DNA of 64,000 nucleotides. Origin: Nitrosopumilus ureiphilus (GTDB lineage Archaea; Thermoproteota; Nitrososphaeria; Nitrososphaerales; Nitrosopumilaceae). Position 1 is the first letter of the stretch; each line of letters begins with the position of its first letter. Below the pieces are notes generated by a model. The model was given only the letters and a program-made list of their open reading frames with translations. It did no database searches and was not told where the DNA came from. Location: positions 1,199,913 through 1,263,912 of the forward strand of contig NZ_CP026995.1 of NCBI RefSeq assembly GCF_013407185.1, in the 5' to 3' direction. Below, piece after piece: positions 35,005-44,315 of this stretch. The position numbers and the translations under genes were made by a program.

Positions 35005-37347
35005 TTGCTTGTTTTTATATTGAAATTTCTTTTCTTTGGGTTGATATTCTTAATGCTTTTCACAATTGTGGATGATGCATATGCTATTGAAAAAGAATCA
35101 ACACTAGAATACAATATACTGCCTAAAAAAATTCACGAAAATGATACAGTGTTGCTTGAAGTGTACAAAACTGTACGAGGTCAAGTACTTTTAGAAAAAA
35201 GTAGTCAACTAAAAGTTGAATCTCTTGACAAATCCATAATAGATGTTGTAGATTTGGAAGAAACACATGATTATAAAGTTCTTGTAAAACTCAAGGCAAA
35301 AAGTGAGGGAGAAACAATTCTTTATGTTTTTACTGAAGGATCACAGTCATTAGAAATTCCAGTTACAGTACATGGAAATAACTTTCCTAAACATATCTCA
35401 TTAGACATATTTCCAAACATTATTGACACCAAAGACAATCATCAAGGTGTCTTGTCTTTATTGTTGACTGATGAAAATGGAATTCCAACAAGAGCTGACA
35501 AAGATTATCTGGTAAAACTTAGTACCTCAAAATCAGGAGTAGTGTTGCTTGAAGAATTCAACATGATTATTTCCAAAGGAGATTTTGGAATCAAACAGAT
35601 ATTTTCTGGCATTAAATCAGGAACTGTGACAATCACAGCAAAATCAGAGGAATTTGAATCCTCAGAATCGATAACAGTAGATGAAAAACCTGAAAGAACA
35701 ATAGAAATCGCAGTAATCCCAGATAAAATAAGTTCATCAAATAATGCAAACGGACATTTAATTGCCCAATTATTTTCAGGGGGGAGCTTAATCAAGGCAA
35801 CCGAAGACATTACAGTATATTTTGAGATTTCCTCAGATTCAGAAGTTATCAATACAAGTTTAGAGACGAATTCCTTAAATCCAGCAGGATATTTTCAAAT
35901 CAAAAAAGGACAATCATGGGGGCATACAACATTTTCAATTCAAAAGGGAGTAATAGAATCATATACAATTACTGGAACATCTCAAAATCCTTTGATATCA
36001 GTAGAAGAAGGATTTGATACTATGAATGTGGAACTGTATGGAGATAAAGAAATAAAATTTTCTTCTTTGAGCATCCTGGCTGATGGAAAAAGACAACTTA
36101 TTGGAATTATCTATTTAGAAGATGAAAATGGCCACCCTGTTATTGCAAGCAGAGACATTGTTGTACCATTTACTGCATCAGATGAATCAGTTTTAATTGA
36201 GACATCGATAATAAAAAAAGGATTTAATTCAGCATTGGTCTATGGAAATGTAGGATATTTTGTACCATCTGATAAAAATATTGCACCAAAGATTCAGAAC
36301 TCAAAACCAATTGAACTTGACATGCATGGATTTAGTAAAGACTCTGTAAGTATCAAAACGCATCTGTCTTCAGATATTTTTCTAAAGGATGAACAGCAAT
36401 GGATGATAGTTTTCATGGAATCCTCAGATGGTAATTTATTTAGAATTCCAGAGGGGCAACAAATAGAAATATCCGAATCCGAAATTTTTCAAGTAGATAA
36501 AGACAAAATTGAAATTTTTCCATATTTTGTCTTAATTCCAATTACTGCCATAGATACAGGAGTAGAAGCCTTGGGGATAAGCAGTGGAGAATTTGAAACG
36601 TCTGTTGTCATCTCAAGCATTTCCTTAAAACCAGGTTCCCTAAACTTGGATTATTCTAAAAAATTATTCAATGGAATCAAAGATTCTTTTGTTATTCAAA
36701 TATTAGATTCTCAAGGATTGCCTGTAGAGATAGATGAGGATGTCAAAATCAAAATATTTTCATCAGATCCTTCTGTGATAGATTTTCCAAAGAACGTAGT
36801 CATTTCTCAGAAATCAAATTTTGTTAAATTATACGCAACACCAAACAAGTCAGGAAGTGTTGAAGTATCTTTGGTTTCTGAAGGATTACCAATAGTCACA
36901 GAGGAAATCACCATAGAAGATGTGACTCCAACAATACAAATCACTGGAAGCGATATTGTTAATGAAGGAGAGTCATTCATTGTCTCTATTCTTGCAAAAC
37001 AAAATGGGGCACCTCTACAAAATGTAGACGTGACGTGGGATTTTGTTGGAGGCATATCAACAATATATGATGAAAAAACGGGCTCTACAGGAGAGGCTGT
37101 AGCATCAATCATTGCCACCTCTGATGAATCAGTAAAGATTTTGACGAGCATAAATAACGGCCCTATTCAATCAGCATTTGCCTCAAAAATAATCAAAGTA
37201 AATGCAACCACTCAACAAGTTCTTGAAGAATCTGAACCACAAAATTCGTTTAAAAAGCCAGATATGGGAGGATTCGATCCTGTGTGGATTCTAATTCCAG
37301 GAGTGATTGGAGGAATTGTATTTTACATGAAGAAAAAATCAAAGTAA
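35005..37347 (+). CDS. Large surface protein with Ig-like beta domains and C-terminal anchor, 780 aa
   Basis: TTG start at 35005 gives a signal peptide (LVFILKFLFFGLIFLMLFTI, cleaved after DAYA). Several bacterial-Ig-like domains follow, of the type IDIFPNIIDTKDNHQGVLSL / IAVIPDKISSSNNANGHLIA, two of which are clear repeats. A C-terminal helix (WILIPGVIGGIVFYM) ends in KKKSK. Topology: outside, single anchor. Possibly an adhesin or S-layer-associated protein next to the motility locus; inference only. Confidence 0.8.
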   Translation: MLVFILKFLFFGLIFLMLFTIVDDAYAIEKESTLEYNILPKKIHENDTVLLEVYKTVRGQVLLEKSSQLKVESLDKSIIDVVDLEETHDYKVLVKLKAKSEGETILYVFTEGSQSLEIPVTVHGNNFPKHISLDIFPNIIDTKDNHQGVLSLLLTDENGIPTRADKDYLVKLSTSKSGVVLLEEFNMIISKGDFGIKQIFSGIKSGTVTITAKSEEFESSESITVDEKPERTIEIAVIPDKISSSNNANGHLIAQLFSGGSLIKATEDITVYFEISSDSEVINTSLETNSLNPAGYFQIKKGQSWGHTTFSIQKGVIESYTITGTSQNPLISVEEGFDTMNVELYGDKEIKFSSLSILADGKRQLIGIIYLEDENGHPVIASRDIVVPFTASDESVLIETSIIKKGFNSALVYGNVGYFVPSDKNIAPKIQNSKPIELDMHGFSKDSVSIKTHLSSDIFLKDEQQWMIVFMESSDGNLFRIPEGQQIEISESEIFQVDKDKIEIFPYFVLIPITAIDTGVEALGISSGEFETSVVISSISLKPGSLNLDYSKKLFNGIKDSFVIQILDSQGLPVEIDEDVKIKIFSSDPSVIDFPKNVVISQKSNFVKLYATPNKSGSVEVSLVSEGLPIVTEEITIEDVTPTIQITGSDIVNEGESFIVSILAKQNGAPLQNVDVTWDFVGGISTIYDEKTGSTGEAVASIIATSDESVKILTSINNGPIQSAFASKIIKVNATTQQVLEESEPQNSFKKPDMGGFDPVWILIPGVIGGIVFYMKKKSK

Positions 37348-37376
37348 TGTAAAGTCATTTTTTATGCATTTTAATG

Positions 37377-38141
37377 CTAAAAACCAGGATCTGCCAGCCT
37401 TTTTATTTCTCTTAACATCTCATCACTATTTTGAATGGCATATTCGGGTGTACAATTTAACATGTATCCGTTATCAATTTTATAAAATTCCCAATCTGCA
37501 CACGTTGTATTATCATACATGTCAAAGTTGTCATAAACCCAATCAAAGCCGTTTTTAATATCAGAGTGTGGAAACGAAGGCCCTTTCTCCAAAGTCATTG
37601 ACTTTTCATCATAATTTATTTTAACTTTGGAATTGAAAATTCCAGGGTACAAATAAACTACACTTGGGTGAGATGTGATTGCCAAAAATTCATTTTGAGT
37701 AACAAATTCATTGTGAAGTAAAATCACAGAGTTATACTTGTTTAAAATTTGTGGATCTTGATCAATATCAATATCATCAATTACATCATAACCCAGAAAT
37801 TCTAAAATTCTAAAGCTTTTGGCGCCAACTGAAAAAATAGGATCGTAAAATTCATCGATGTTAACCACATAGCATGTTTCACAATATCCAGAATAGAAAT
37901 CATGTATACCTCCCCACGAATATGCACTTTGAGTAAGTATAGGATACACTACAACCGTTTTTACAGGAGCACTTAGTTCCTCGTATTGTTCAAAAAATTG
38001 GGTTTCAGGCATTTGTGAAATTCTATAGTAATCATAGTCCTCAGACACATTAATTGCATCTGAAGAGCCAGTTTTCAAAACAATAATTATCGATAACATA
38101 ATCACCATTGAAAAAACCATCAATACTTTTTGAATTAACAT
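37377..38141 (-). CDS. Secreted or membrane-anchored protein of unknown function, 254 aa
   Basis: Start taken at ATG 38139-38141, giving a hydrophobic leader (MLIQKVLMVFSMVIMLSIIIVL). The longer frame from 38228 would run through two operator copies. Mature part: CETC pair near residue 70, a Rossmann-like middle (SVILLHNEFVTQNEFLAI), late cysteines in TTCADWEF and MLNCTPEYA. No family recognised. Ends near the convergent Ig-like gene. Confidence 0.65.
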   Translation of the reverse strand: MLIQKVLMVFSMVIMLSIIIVLKTGSSDAINVSEDYDYYRISQMPETQFFEQYEELSAPVKTVVVYPILTQSAYSWGGIHDFYSGYCETCYVVNIDEFYDPIFSVGAKSFRILEFLGYDVIDDIDIDQDPQILNKYNSVILLHNEFVTQNEFLAITSHPSVVYLYPGIFNSKVKINYDEKSMTLEKGPSFPHSDIKNGFDWVYDNFDMYDNTTCADWEFYKIDNGYMLNCTPEYAIQNSDEMLREIKRLADPGF

Positions 38142-38177
38142 GCATTGAATTCTCAAAGTAAATACAAAAAGAGCATT

Positions 38178-38194
38178 CTGTTCAATGTAAACAG
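38178..38194 (-). promoter_or_regulatory. Operator copy CTGTT-caatgta-AACAG
   Basis: CTGTTCAATGTAAACAG, an inverted repeat with its inner edge 37 nt upstream of the ATG at 38141. It supports that start. Confidence 0.5.
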
Positions 38195-38201
38195 TTACAA
38201 A

Positions 38202-38221
38202 GGTTTGTTCACCATGAACAG
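38202..38221 (+). promoter_or_regulatory. Operator copy upstream of the matrixin-like gene
   Basis: GGTTTGTTCACCATGAACAG (CTGTTC / GTTTGTTC-type half-sites around CACCAT). Inner edge 40 nt upstream of the ATG at 38261, so the two divergent genes each have their own copy. Confidence 0.5.
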
Positions 38222-38260
38222 ACTGCAATATATCGACACCAAATTTCTAAATAATTTCAA

Positions 38261-39106
38261 ATGTTTGGAAGAATCATTATTAGAGATCACCTAAAGTCCA
38301 AACACATTATAAAAAGAAATCCCAGATTTGAGCAAAAATTACCAAAACTTGGAAATCACAAAGCGATTCTTTTGGCTCAGTTTGGAATATTGCTTTTCTT
38401 TGGAGGGTACTTTGTGGGATTGCCAACGTTCTCAGGTCATTCTGAGATATTAAATCCAATTGGTCTTTTCAATAGTGAGTATGTCGTAGAAAATCTAAGA
38501 GACGACACCACAGGTTTATCCAAATACTGGAAGATATCACCCAGTACATCTCTTAGTGTAAACATTCTGAATCCGGTTTCAATGTCCAATGAATCTATTG
38601 AAATCATAAAAAATACCATCACATCAACAGAAGTAATAGAGATGGATGATTCGTTAATGTATAAAGATCCAAAAGATTCTTTTTCCACTTATTATAGAGG
38701 TTGGAAGGGTGCTCTAGAGGCAACACCGGAAACAAAGATTCCAATCCCTAAAAATTTTAAGATTAGCAACTTGCAAACATCAGATGGAGACATTATCATA
38801 ATACTTTCAAATATCAAGGACAGATCAGGCAATACGGGATACACAAAAACAGTTCTAGAAGGCGAGCAAATTGTCAAGGTATTCATTACCATCTATGATG
38901 TAAATGCACTTTCAAACAATCAACTTGAAACAATAATGAGACATGAATTTGGTCATGCATTGGGATTAGGCCATTCAAGTGCATCAGAGGACCTAATGGC
39001 ACCTACTATCGATATGACCTACCCATACATTTCTTATTGCAATGTTGCAGCTATTTCAGATCTATACAACGGAAACTCAGACGGGACCACAACCTGTGAA
39101 AAATGA
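38261..39106 (+). CDS. Matrixin-like zinc metalloprotease, membrane-anchored, 281 aa
   Basis: One N-terminal membrane segment (about 27-48, AILLAQFGILLFFGGYFVGL) and an outside domain with the metzincin motif HEFGHALGLGH (about 228-238, HExxHxxGxxH) and a downstream Met (DLMAPTID). The catalytic glutamate and three histidines are present. Family: peptidase M10-like. Substrate unknown; position near archaellum and surface genes suggests surface remodelling. Confidence 0.85.
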   Translation: MFGRIIIRDHLKSKHIIKRNPRFEQKLPKLGNHKAILLAQFGILLFFGGYFVGLPTFSGHSEILNPIGLFNSEYVVENLRDDTTGLSKYWKISPSTSLSVNILNPVSMSNESIEIIKNTITSTEVIEMDDSLMYKDPKDSFSTYYRGWKGALEATPETKIPIPKNFKISNLQTSDGDIIIILSNIKDRSGNTGYTKTVLEGEQIVKVFITIYDVNALSNNQLETIMRHEFGHALGLGHSSASEDLMAPTIDMTYPYISYCNVAAISDLYNGNSDGTTTCEK

Positions 39107-39158
39107 GCTTGATTTTTACAAACAAGTCTTGATAAATTCAAAAAAGATTGAAAAATAA

Positions 39159-39629
39159 ATGGCTAGAAAATTACTGATTGCAGAAGACAATAAATTCACA
39201 GCAATACAATATAAAAAATTTTTTGATGTAAATGGGTACAAGGTCACAGTCTTCAATGACGGTGCAAAATGTCTTGAAAAGTATGCAAGTGAGTTAAAAT
39301 ATAAAAGAATTGTATTAAAAGACAAAACACCACCGTATGATTATGTATTGCTTGATCATGATATGCCAAAAATGAGCGGTGCTGAAGTATCTAAAAAAAT
39401 TTACAGGCAGTGTCCAGAGCAAAAAATTATATTTTTGTCCGCATATGGCCAAAATATTCTAAAATCCCATGAGAGTTCTAAAGAAGGGTCTCTTCAAATA
39501 ATGCAAAAACCTTTTTCATTAGAATTTTTACTAAAGAAAATAGAGCCTAAATCATTTACAAGTATAAAAAGAACAAATCAAGAAAATAATGTAATGACTT
39601 CCACTCAGAATCCAGAAACTGTTCGATGA
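39159..39629 (+). CDS. CheY-like response regulator, 156 aa
   Basis: A receiver beginning MARKLLIAEDNKFTAIQYKKFF, acceptor in YVLLDHDMPKMSG, S in IIFLSAYG, K in MQKPFS. About 35 residues of polar tail. Paralogue of 9399-9767. A weak half-site (ACAAACAAG, about 39117-39125) lies upstream. Confidence 0.86.
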   Translation: MARKLLIAEDNKFTAIQYKKFFDVNGYKVTVFNDGAKCLEKYASELKYKRIVLKDKTPPYDYVLLDHDMPKMSGAEVSKKIYRQCPEQKIIFLSAYGQNILKSHESSKEGSLQIMQKPFSLEFLLKKIEPKSFTSIKRTNQENNVMTSTQNPETVR

Positions 39630-39883
39630 GTTTGTATTACAAATGAGAGATTTCAATTTTTTTAATTAATCCATATATATAATGATTATTTTGATCACAT
39701 AGACATCGTTACAGATGTAATTTGTGTATTGATTTATCGACAAAAACCATCAATACTTTTTGAAGATGATTTCTTTTCAAAAAGAAATTAACAAAATTCA
39801 AATTCGCAAGATTTCACAGCATCATTGCTAATCAAAAATAGAGATTGTAAGTATTTTGGGATAAATTCACATTTGTCAAAAAT

Positions 39884-40190
39884 GTAGTGTATATGCACAG
39901 TTGTGAACTACCACTCGCCAAAGCTCGTGGCTTCCTGCTTCATCGAGCCTCAAAGTTGCTTTCGCAGACGTTTGTGGTTGTGGCTCTTGCATCCCTTGGT
40001 CGGGGATTGTCTTTTCAGACTCAGGCGTTTGTATTTTGATGATTCCCATAGTTCCTGTGGTATCATATGTCATTGGTTTTCTTACACGCATATTATATTT
40101 GAATATTTGATTGTGTTTTGCTTTGAGTTGTGGTGTGCTCGCTTTCATCCAACCCTAAAGGGTTTGGGTTTTCCCGCTCATATTCCATAA
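39884..40190 (-). mobile_element. Non-autonomous remnant of the TnpB element
   Basis: Read on the minus strand, the left end (GAGCGGGAAAACCCAAACCC, then TTTAGGGTTGG) is at ~40147-40190. The right end (GATGAAGCAGGAAGCC ... GGTAGTTCACAACTGTG) is at ~39890-39945. Both match the element at 1.1-2.45 kb. Between them only a ~90-codon frame survives, ending with the TnpB C-terminal signature (KATLRLDEAGSHEL). All catalytic parts are gone. It could still be mobilised in trans or encode a guide-RNA scaffold. Confidence 0.65.
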
Positions 40191-40396
40191 AACAAGAAAT
40201 ACAAATCATCCAACTGAATTAGATATGAAAGTAAAAATCAACATCTAGAATTTCTACTCAGTGATTTTTGAATATAAATAAGACTGAATGCCAGTTCATT
40301 TTAGACACTGACATTTGTCTTATTTTATAGACTTGCCATTACGGGGAGTGTTGGTGGCAGTCATTTCCATTATGAGCGAGTATCACGTATTGTTGT

Positions 40397-40419
40397 GTGT
40401 GATTTTTTTGATCACACAT
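40397..40419. repeat. Inverted repeat TGTGTGAT/ATCACACA
   Basis: An 8-bp perfect inverted repeat with a 7-nt T-rich centre in otherwise gene-free DNA; it could be an orphan operator or a small hairpin. Confidence 0.4.
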
Positions 40420-40649
40420 GCTTTGTGTCCTGATTGTAATTTTTCAAAAAAGAAGTCTATTTAAGATGAGAGGATCTCTACGATGACAGCAGAAAGTATT
40501 CTTTCATTTCATGATTTAATCAAATTAAAGAAAAACTAATTCAATTGTATTTATGACTAGAATTAAGGGATTGCCAACCCACAAAATCTCAAATTAATTT
40601 TTTTAGGTGTGATTATGTATTGGATATTATTATATTATGAGTCTATGAA

Positions 40650-40802
40650 TTGTATGTTAAAAAAAGTGATACATGCCATGATGCAAAAATAGTCATTCAG
40701 AGTGGAAAGTATGATAAACACACAAAAGTACAAATCAACCAGTACAATGCATCCAGAATAGTAAAAACCATTGTTCATGTAACCAGACAGAACAAGTTTT
40801 GA
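40650..40802 (+). CDS. Possible basic microprotein, 50 aa
   Basis: TTG-started frame (MYVKKSDTCHDAKIVIQSG...VHVTRQNKF). No family, no clear ribosome binding site. It could be a fragment of a lost gene. Low confidence. Confidence 0.22.
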   Translation: MYVKKSDTCHDAKIVIQSGKYDKHTKVQINQYNASRIVKTIVHVTRQNKF

Positions 40803-41029
40803 AAATCATGGATAATTTAACAAACTCTTGAACAAAAGGCTATTTTAGAATTTTTAAAATACAATTTATTAAAAATAGATGTCTTAATTTTAAGGCGCAT
40901 ACGAACGAATGAAATCAGACGAAAGAAAAGGCGTTTCAGATGCATTAACTTTCTTAATAAACACCTGTTCTTTGATTTGCATCAACTTGATCTTATAATT
41001 AACAAAGAAAAATAAAATATGGTAAATAA

Positions 41030-41614
41030 TTGAAAAAATGGATAATAGTTATTTCGACAATTGCCGTTTTCATGGTATTTTTGAGTGGGACCTTTCAAGA
41101 AAACAAAGAAAAGTTCAATTCAAAATTAAACGAAGAATCATCCACATTAGAAATTGGAAAAGAATTTATCAGTTTAGCATCAAATAATCAAATTGAAGAG
41201 TACAAAGGGAGGATGTTGGGAAACGTCATCGATATTGACGAAGTTAAAGTGTTAAACGATGCAAGAAGTTTTGCAAATAATGAAGAAATTTTAGAGAGAG
41301 GGGTAAGACTAACAGATGCATACAATAGAATTGTATACGAGTTTTCAGCTGAGCGGATTTCTTACAAAGATTACATTATAAAAGTATACGAATACAGAAT
41401 AAAATATGAAAAATTTATGACAGCCATTAATAGTTACATAGGTAAAGAAGACATACTTGTGCTCAAAAACTCCATGTTAAAAGAACTAAATGACATGAAG
41501 TTTCAAATCAGAGAATTTGAAAATTCAAGAGCGCCTGAGAATGACTGGGAATTGATTTCAGAATATGACAAATACAGAAAATTTCTTCCATCCATGTTTA
41601 ATGACGAAGGTTAA
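41030..41614 (+). CDS. Exported helical protein beside the orphan archaellin, 194 aa
   Basis: TTG start followed by a hydrophobic leader (KKWIIVISTIAVFMVFLSG). The mature part is charged and helical (EIGKEFISLASNNQIEEYKGRM...YKDYIIKVYEYRIKYEKFM). No family recognised. It lies 125 nt before the archaellin at 41740 on the same strand. Possibly an accessory protein. Confidence 0.6.
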   Translation: MKKWIIVISTIAVFMVFLSGTFQENKEKFNSKLNEESSTLEIGKEFISLASNNQIEEYKGRMLGNVIDIDEVKVLNDARSFANNEEILERGVRLTDAYNRIVYEFSAERISYKDYIIKVYEYRIKYEKFMTAINSYIGKEDILVLKNSMLKELNDMKFQIREFENSRAPENDWELISEYDKYRKFLPSMFNDEG

Positions 41615-41739
41615 GTAAAAATAAATTTGAACACAGGAGTTATTGGCAGTTAAAAATACATTTCAAACTCAACAAATATGTTTAGTATCATTTTCAGTAT
41701 TCGTTCAAATCAAACGTACATTCCAATATACCATTTTGC

Positions 41740-42432
41740 ATGACAAACTATAATGTGAATCTAGAGAAAAAAGAAGTTCATCGAGGCATAATAGGAGTAG
41801 AAACTGCACTCATAATGATTGCATCGGTCATGATATCTGCTGCATTGTTATATGTAGTGTTTAATACAGGTTTTTCAACAGTCCAAAAGACAAAAAATTT
41901 CATTTCGGCAGGAGTTATTGAATCAAGAAGTAGTTTGGCTATATCAGGAGCACTGGTGGGAGTAGCATCGGTTGGAGAAAACAAACTAAATGTAACTGCA
42001 ATTCCTATCAAAGTGGCAATATCAGGTGGAGAATCAATTAATCTCAATACAGAAAATGCTGCCGTCAGATACATCAATCAAGACATAGAGCACGGAGACA
42101 TTTACACACATACAATTGTTGATGGAATATATTCAAATTTACAAGATGCAATGCAAAAAGCAGTTTCAGACGGGTTGTTACAAAAAAACCCCATTAATCA
42201 AACTGCTGCAACTGAAAATACCCAGGCAATTTTATTTTTTACAATTAATAGAAATAACAACTTTCTAATAGATTCAGGAGAGCATGCATTTATGGTAATC
42301 ATATTCAAAGATTTTGAAAGACCATCTTCGCTAGAGACCATAGTAACAGAGATTGTTTTGTCTACTGGAACTACACTTACAGTCGAACGTACAATTCCAA
42401 ATCTTACCAGCAAAATTGTAGATTTTTCATAG
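41740..42432 (+). CDS. Orphan, divergent archaellin, 230 aa
   Basis: Processing site EVHRG|IIGVETALIMIASVMISAALLYVVFNTGF and terminal TLTVERTIPNLTSKIVDFS identify an archaellin. Its leader (MTNYNVNLEKKEVHRG) differs from the MKLQRKGTRHSHRG of the main block, and DNA identity with the other four is low even in the N-terminal helix. Its surface domain is most like that of 31375-32055. It lies 10 kb from the cluster in a decaying region. It may be a minor or older filament subunit. Confidence 0.88.
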   Translation: MTNYNVNLEKKEVHRGIIGVETALIMIASVMISAALLYVVFNTGFSTVQKTKNFISAGVIESRSSLAISGALVGVASVGENKLNVTAIPIKVAISGGESINLNTENAAVRYINQDIEHGDIYTHTIVDGIYSNLQDAMQKAVSDGLLQKNPINQTAATENTQAILFFTINRNNNFLIDSGEHAFMVIIFKDFERPSSLETIVTEIVLSTGTTLTVERTIPNLTSKIVDFS

Positions 42433-42753
42433 TAAAACCAAAACAAATTTCAATGAAAATGGTTTGAGAGATCAGATTTCAGAGAAATAATTGCACCAAA
42501 CGACATGAGTATACAGGGTACAATTAATGTACAAAATAACCCTATAACATATTCAGTAAAACTTCTAAAAAATATAAGAACACCATAATATCCCAATTCA
42601 CCAGAATTGCCAAACAAAAAGAAGTAATACAGTAGTTAAAATAATCACAATTGATTATAATTCAGATATAACAAATCAGGGTTGAATTTCTAAATGCAAA
42701 AGAAATCGAGGTTTTAGCAAGATAAACAATATGAATTATTTTTCAAAATTATA
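42433..42753. other. Intergenic, no gene recognised
   Basis: About 320 AT-rich bases between the archaellin and a convergent gene. Only frames below 30 codons; no motif or RNA recognised. Confidence 0.5.
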
Positions 42754-43137
42754 TCAACGTCTTTCTTCAGATTTGATTTCCCATTTTTTTGCACCAAATC
42801 GGAGGGATTCTAATTCTAAATGCCCGATTACCTTATCGCCTTTCAGCACCTTTGCATAATCAGATTTTTTCCTACGAATGATTCTTGCTTTTTCATTATA
42901 CCCACCCTCAATCATCTTAATGTCAAATCTTTTTCCAGCCTTGTAAATCAATTTTCTAACAGGAATTGAATCATCAGACAATGAGAATAGTTCAAAATCT
43001 CCAAAATTTTGAGTCAATAGAAGATCACTCCCAAGGTAGATCTCAAGTTTCAACCCAATAGATTGTGCTTGTTCATTTAACCAGGATACGACTTTTTCAC
43101 CATTTCCTTTTTCTGCACCATATACCTGATCCTTCAT
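42754..43137 (-). CDS. Conserved-looking basic protein, 127 aa
   Basis: ATG at 43135-43137 chosen (a TTG two codons upstream is possible). Mixed alpha/beta with a basic C-terminal half (EKARIIRRKKSDYAKVLKGDKVIGHLELESLRFGAKKWEIK). No family recognised; soluble. Isolated. Confidence 0.6.
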   Translation of the reverse strand: MKDQVYGAEKGNGEKVVSWLNEQAQSIGLKLEIYLGSDLLLTQNFGDFELFSLSDDSIPVRKLIYKAGKRFDIKMIEGGYNEKARIIRRKKSDYAKVLKGDKVIGHLELESLRFGAKKWEIKSEERR

Positions 43138-43515
43138 AGACAATAATGAAAATTTTCTATTAATATGATTTTCATTTTCTCAAATTTTTAAAATAATGTA
43201 CAAATTTAACATTGGTTTTACTCCTGTTTTCCTAGTTTTATTCCAAATTGGCATGTGTTTATCACTGATTTTTCATTAAATGTATAAGATTTGTAGAGAA
43301 TACGGCGATATTGTACAAAATACCCATAAACACCTGAAAGGTACATGTATTGCATCTAAACCCTAAAAGACAAACATCGTATTGAACAGTTTTGAATCAT
43401 TATGACATATATCATGACGGAAATTTTTTAAAATTTAAACAGAGTGAATTTTTTGCACATACAACACCCAATAAACTAATTTATGGAGTATTTTGTGTCA
43501 TCGATAACTCTCGAA

Positions 43516-43555
43516 GGGATGTCGCGTCCTTTGCGACTCCCCTCTCGGGGGGGGG
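43516..43555 (+). other. GC-rich stem-loop followed by C4-TCTC-G9
   Basis: GGGATGTCGC pairs with GCGACTCCC (one bulged T, 7-nt loop), followed by CCCC-TCTC-GGGG and a G9 run. Composition is strikingly unlike the surrounding DNA. Candidate small RNA, terminator-like or mobile-element structure; identity unknown. Confidence 0.5.
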
Positions 43556-43666
43556 TTTGAACTTAAACCAGAATATAAAAAATAAAACCCTAAAAGTTGA
43601 AGGTTTTCTAAATGAGAACAGAGAAAATACATTAATTAAATTATTTTGTGTTTTATTGATAGTCCA

Positions 43667-43685
43667 TTTGTTTTATTTGAACAAA
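43667..43685 (+). promoter_or_regulatory. Operator copy TTTGTT-ttatttg-AACAAA
   Basis: A perfect 6-bp inverted repeat with a 7-nt spacer, inner edge 35 nt upstream of the DUF1059 ATG (43720). Confidence 0.55.
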
Positions 43686-43719
43686 CCATATGATTTATTC
43701 TATTACTGAAAACAACATC

Positions 43720-43884
43720 ATGGTAAAAATATTATGTGCAGAGTATGGTTTTGATTGTGTCTTTCAAGTCATCGGAGATGCTTCAGAAGTAATTGAAAAA
43801 TTTCAAAAACATTCTATTGATGCACATGGAATTGAATATAGCATGGAAGGATTGATGAAATTACTTCTTCGAATGAAAAATTGA
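43720..43884 (+). CDS. DUF1059-type small protein, 54 aa
   Basis: ATG at 43720 gives MVKILCAEYGFDCVFQVIGDASEVIEKFQKHSIDAHGIEYS, matching the DUF1059 pattern (CxxxGFDCDF...H...HG). Complete length for the family. Function of the family is unknown. An operator copy is at the standard distance. Confidence 0.75.
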   Translation: MVKILCAEYGFDCVFQVIGDASEVIEKFQKHSIDAHGIEYSMEGLMKLLLRMKN

Positions 43885-43911
43885 AAAATATGAACTGTTT
43901 TTGATTTGTAT

Positions 43912-44285
43912 TTATTTTATTGTTTCAAGTTCGTATTTGATTTGTAAAACAGAATCAACAGTCCTCTTTGCAACAGATCGAATTCTAGAATATGCATGTT
44001 TTTTCTGCATGTCAGGTCTTGTAATTCCTAAAGAGAAAGGACAAACAAAACAGGATGAAATAATTGCACATTCTGCTACCCATTCATTAACATATCTTTT
44101 ATTAAAATATCAAAAACCTTTGATAATTGCACCGAGTGTAACTACACCGTCAATATCTTTTTTTGTAATAATGTATCTATTACTAATGGCACATCATAAG
44201 CTCCTGAAACATAACATATATGATTGATGTTCAATTTTAATGATTTTACTTTTTTTAGTTATAACAATTACTGTAGGTGCCAATC
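43912..44285 (-). pseudogene. ribH: ribH (lumazine synthase) pseudogene with an exact internal inversion
   Basis: Minus strand: VSGAYDVPLVIDTLLQKK, then (after a 1-base loss in a poly-A run) DIDGVVTLGAIIKG. The next segment, 44041-44116, reads correctly only on the plus strand: GQTKQDEIIAHSATHSLTYL and LLKYQKP. Minus-strand reading resumes with FSLGITRPDMQKKHAYSRIR and SVAKRTVDSVLQIKYELETIK, to a TAA at 43912-43914. The inverted 76 bp are flanked by AAAGG (44036-44040) and CCTTT (44117-44121). Re-inverting them restores an uninterrupted reading frame across both joints. The N-terminus above ~44230 is degenerate. Confidence 0.85.
44036..44121. repeat. 5-bp inverted repeats bounding the inverted 76-bp ribH segment
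   Basis: AAAGG at 44036-44040 and CCTTT at 44117-44121. The exchange is exact at these repeats, as expected for template switching at a short palindrome or a small inversion. Confidence 0.75.
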
Positions 44286-44315
44286 AAATTATTCAAAATC
44301 TATTTTATTTAGACA

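Larger units (their letters stand above)
40191..41029. other. Long intergenic stretch, mostly without recognisable content
   Basis: AT-rich, many short broken frames. It contains TGTGTGAT-TTTTTTG-ATCACACA, an inverted repeat at about 40397-40419, and one possible 50-codon TTG-started frame (40650-40802). No RNA gene or known domain was recognised. Confidence 0.5.
43144..43719. other. Intergenic region with direct repeats, a GC-rich hairpin and an operator copy
   Basis: No reliable gene. A 12-bp direct repeat AAACCCTAAAAG occurs at 43358-43369 and 43585-43596, bracketing a hairpin (43516-43541) and a run of nine G (43547-43555). The 105-codon frame at 43392-43709 is probably spurious. Confidence 0.5.

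Noticed and set aside
40397-40419. TGTGTGAT/ATCACACA as another member of the operator family
   Set aside because: Different half-site and no gene at the standard distance; listed only as an inverted repeat.
43392-43709. 105-codon plus-strand frame over the GC-rich hairpin
   Set aside because: No domain, and the frame crosses the hairpin and G9 run and then the operator of the DUF1059 gene.
43901-44227. 108-codon plus-strand ORF as an independent gene
   Set aside because: Only 44035-44125 is protein-like, and that part is the inverted segment of the ribH pseudogene.
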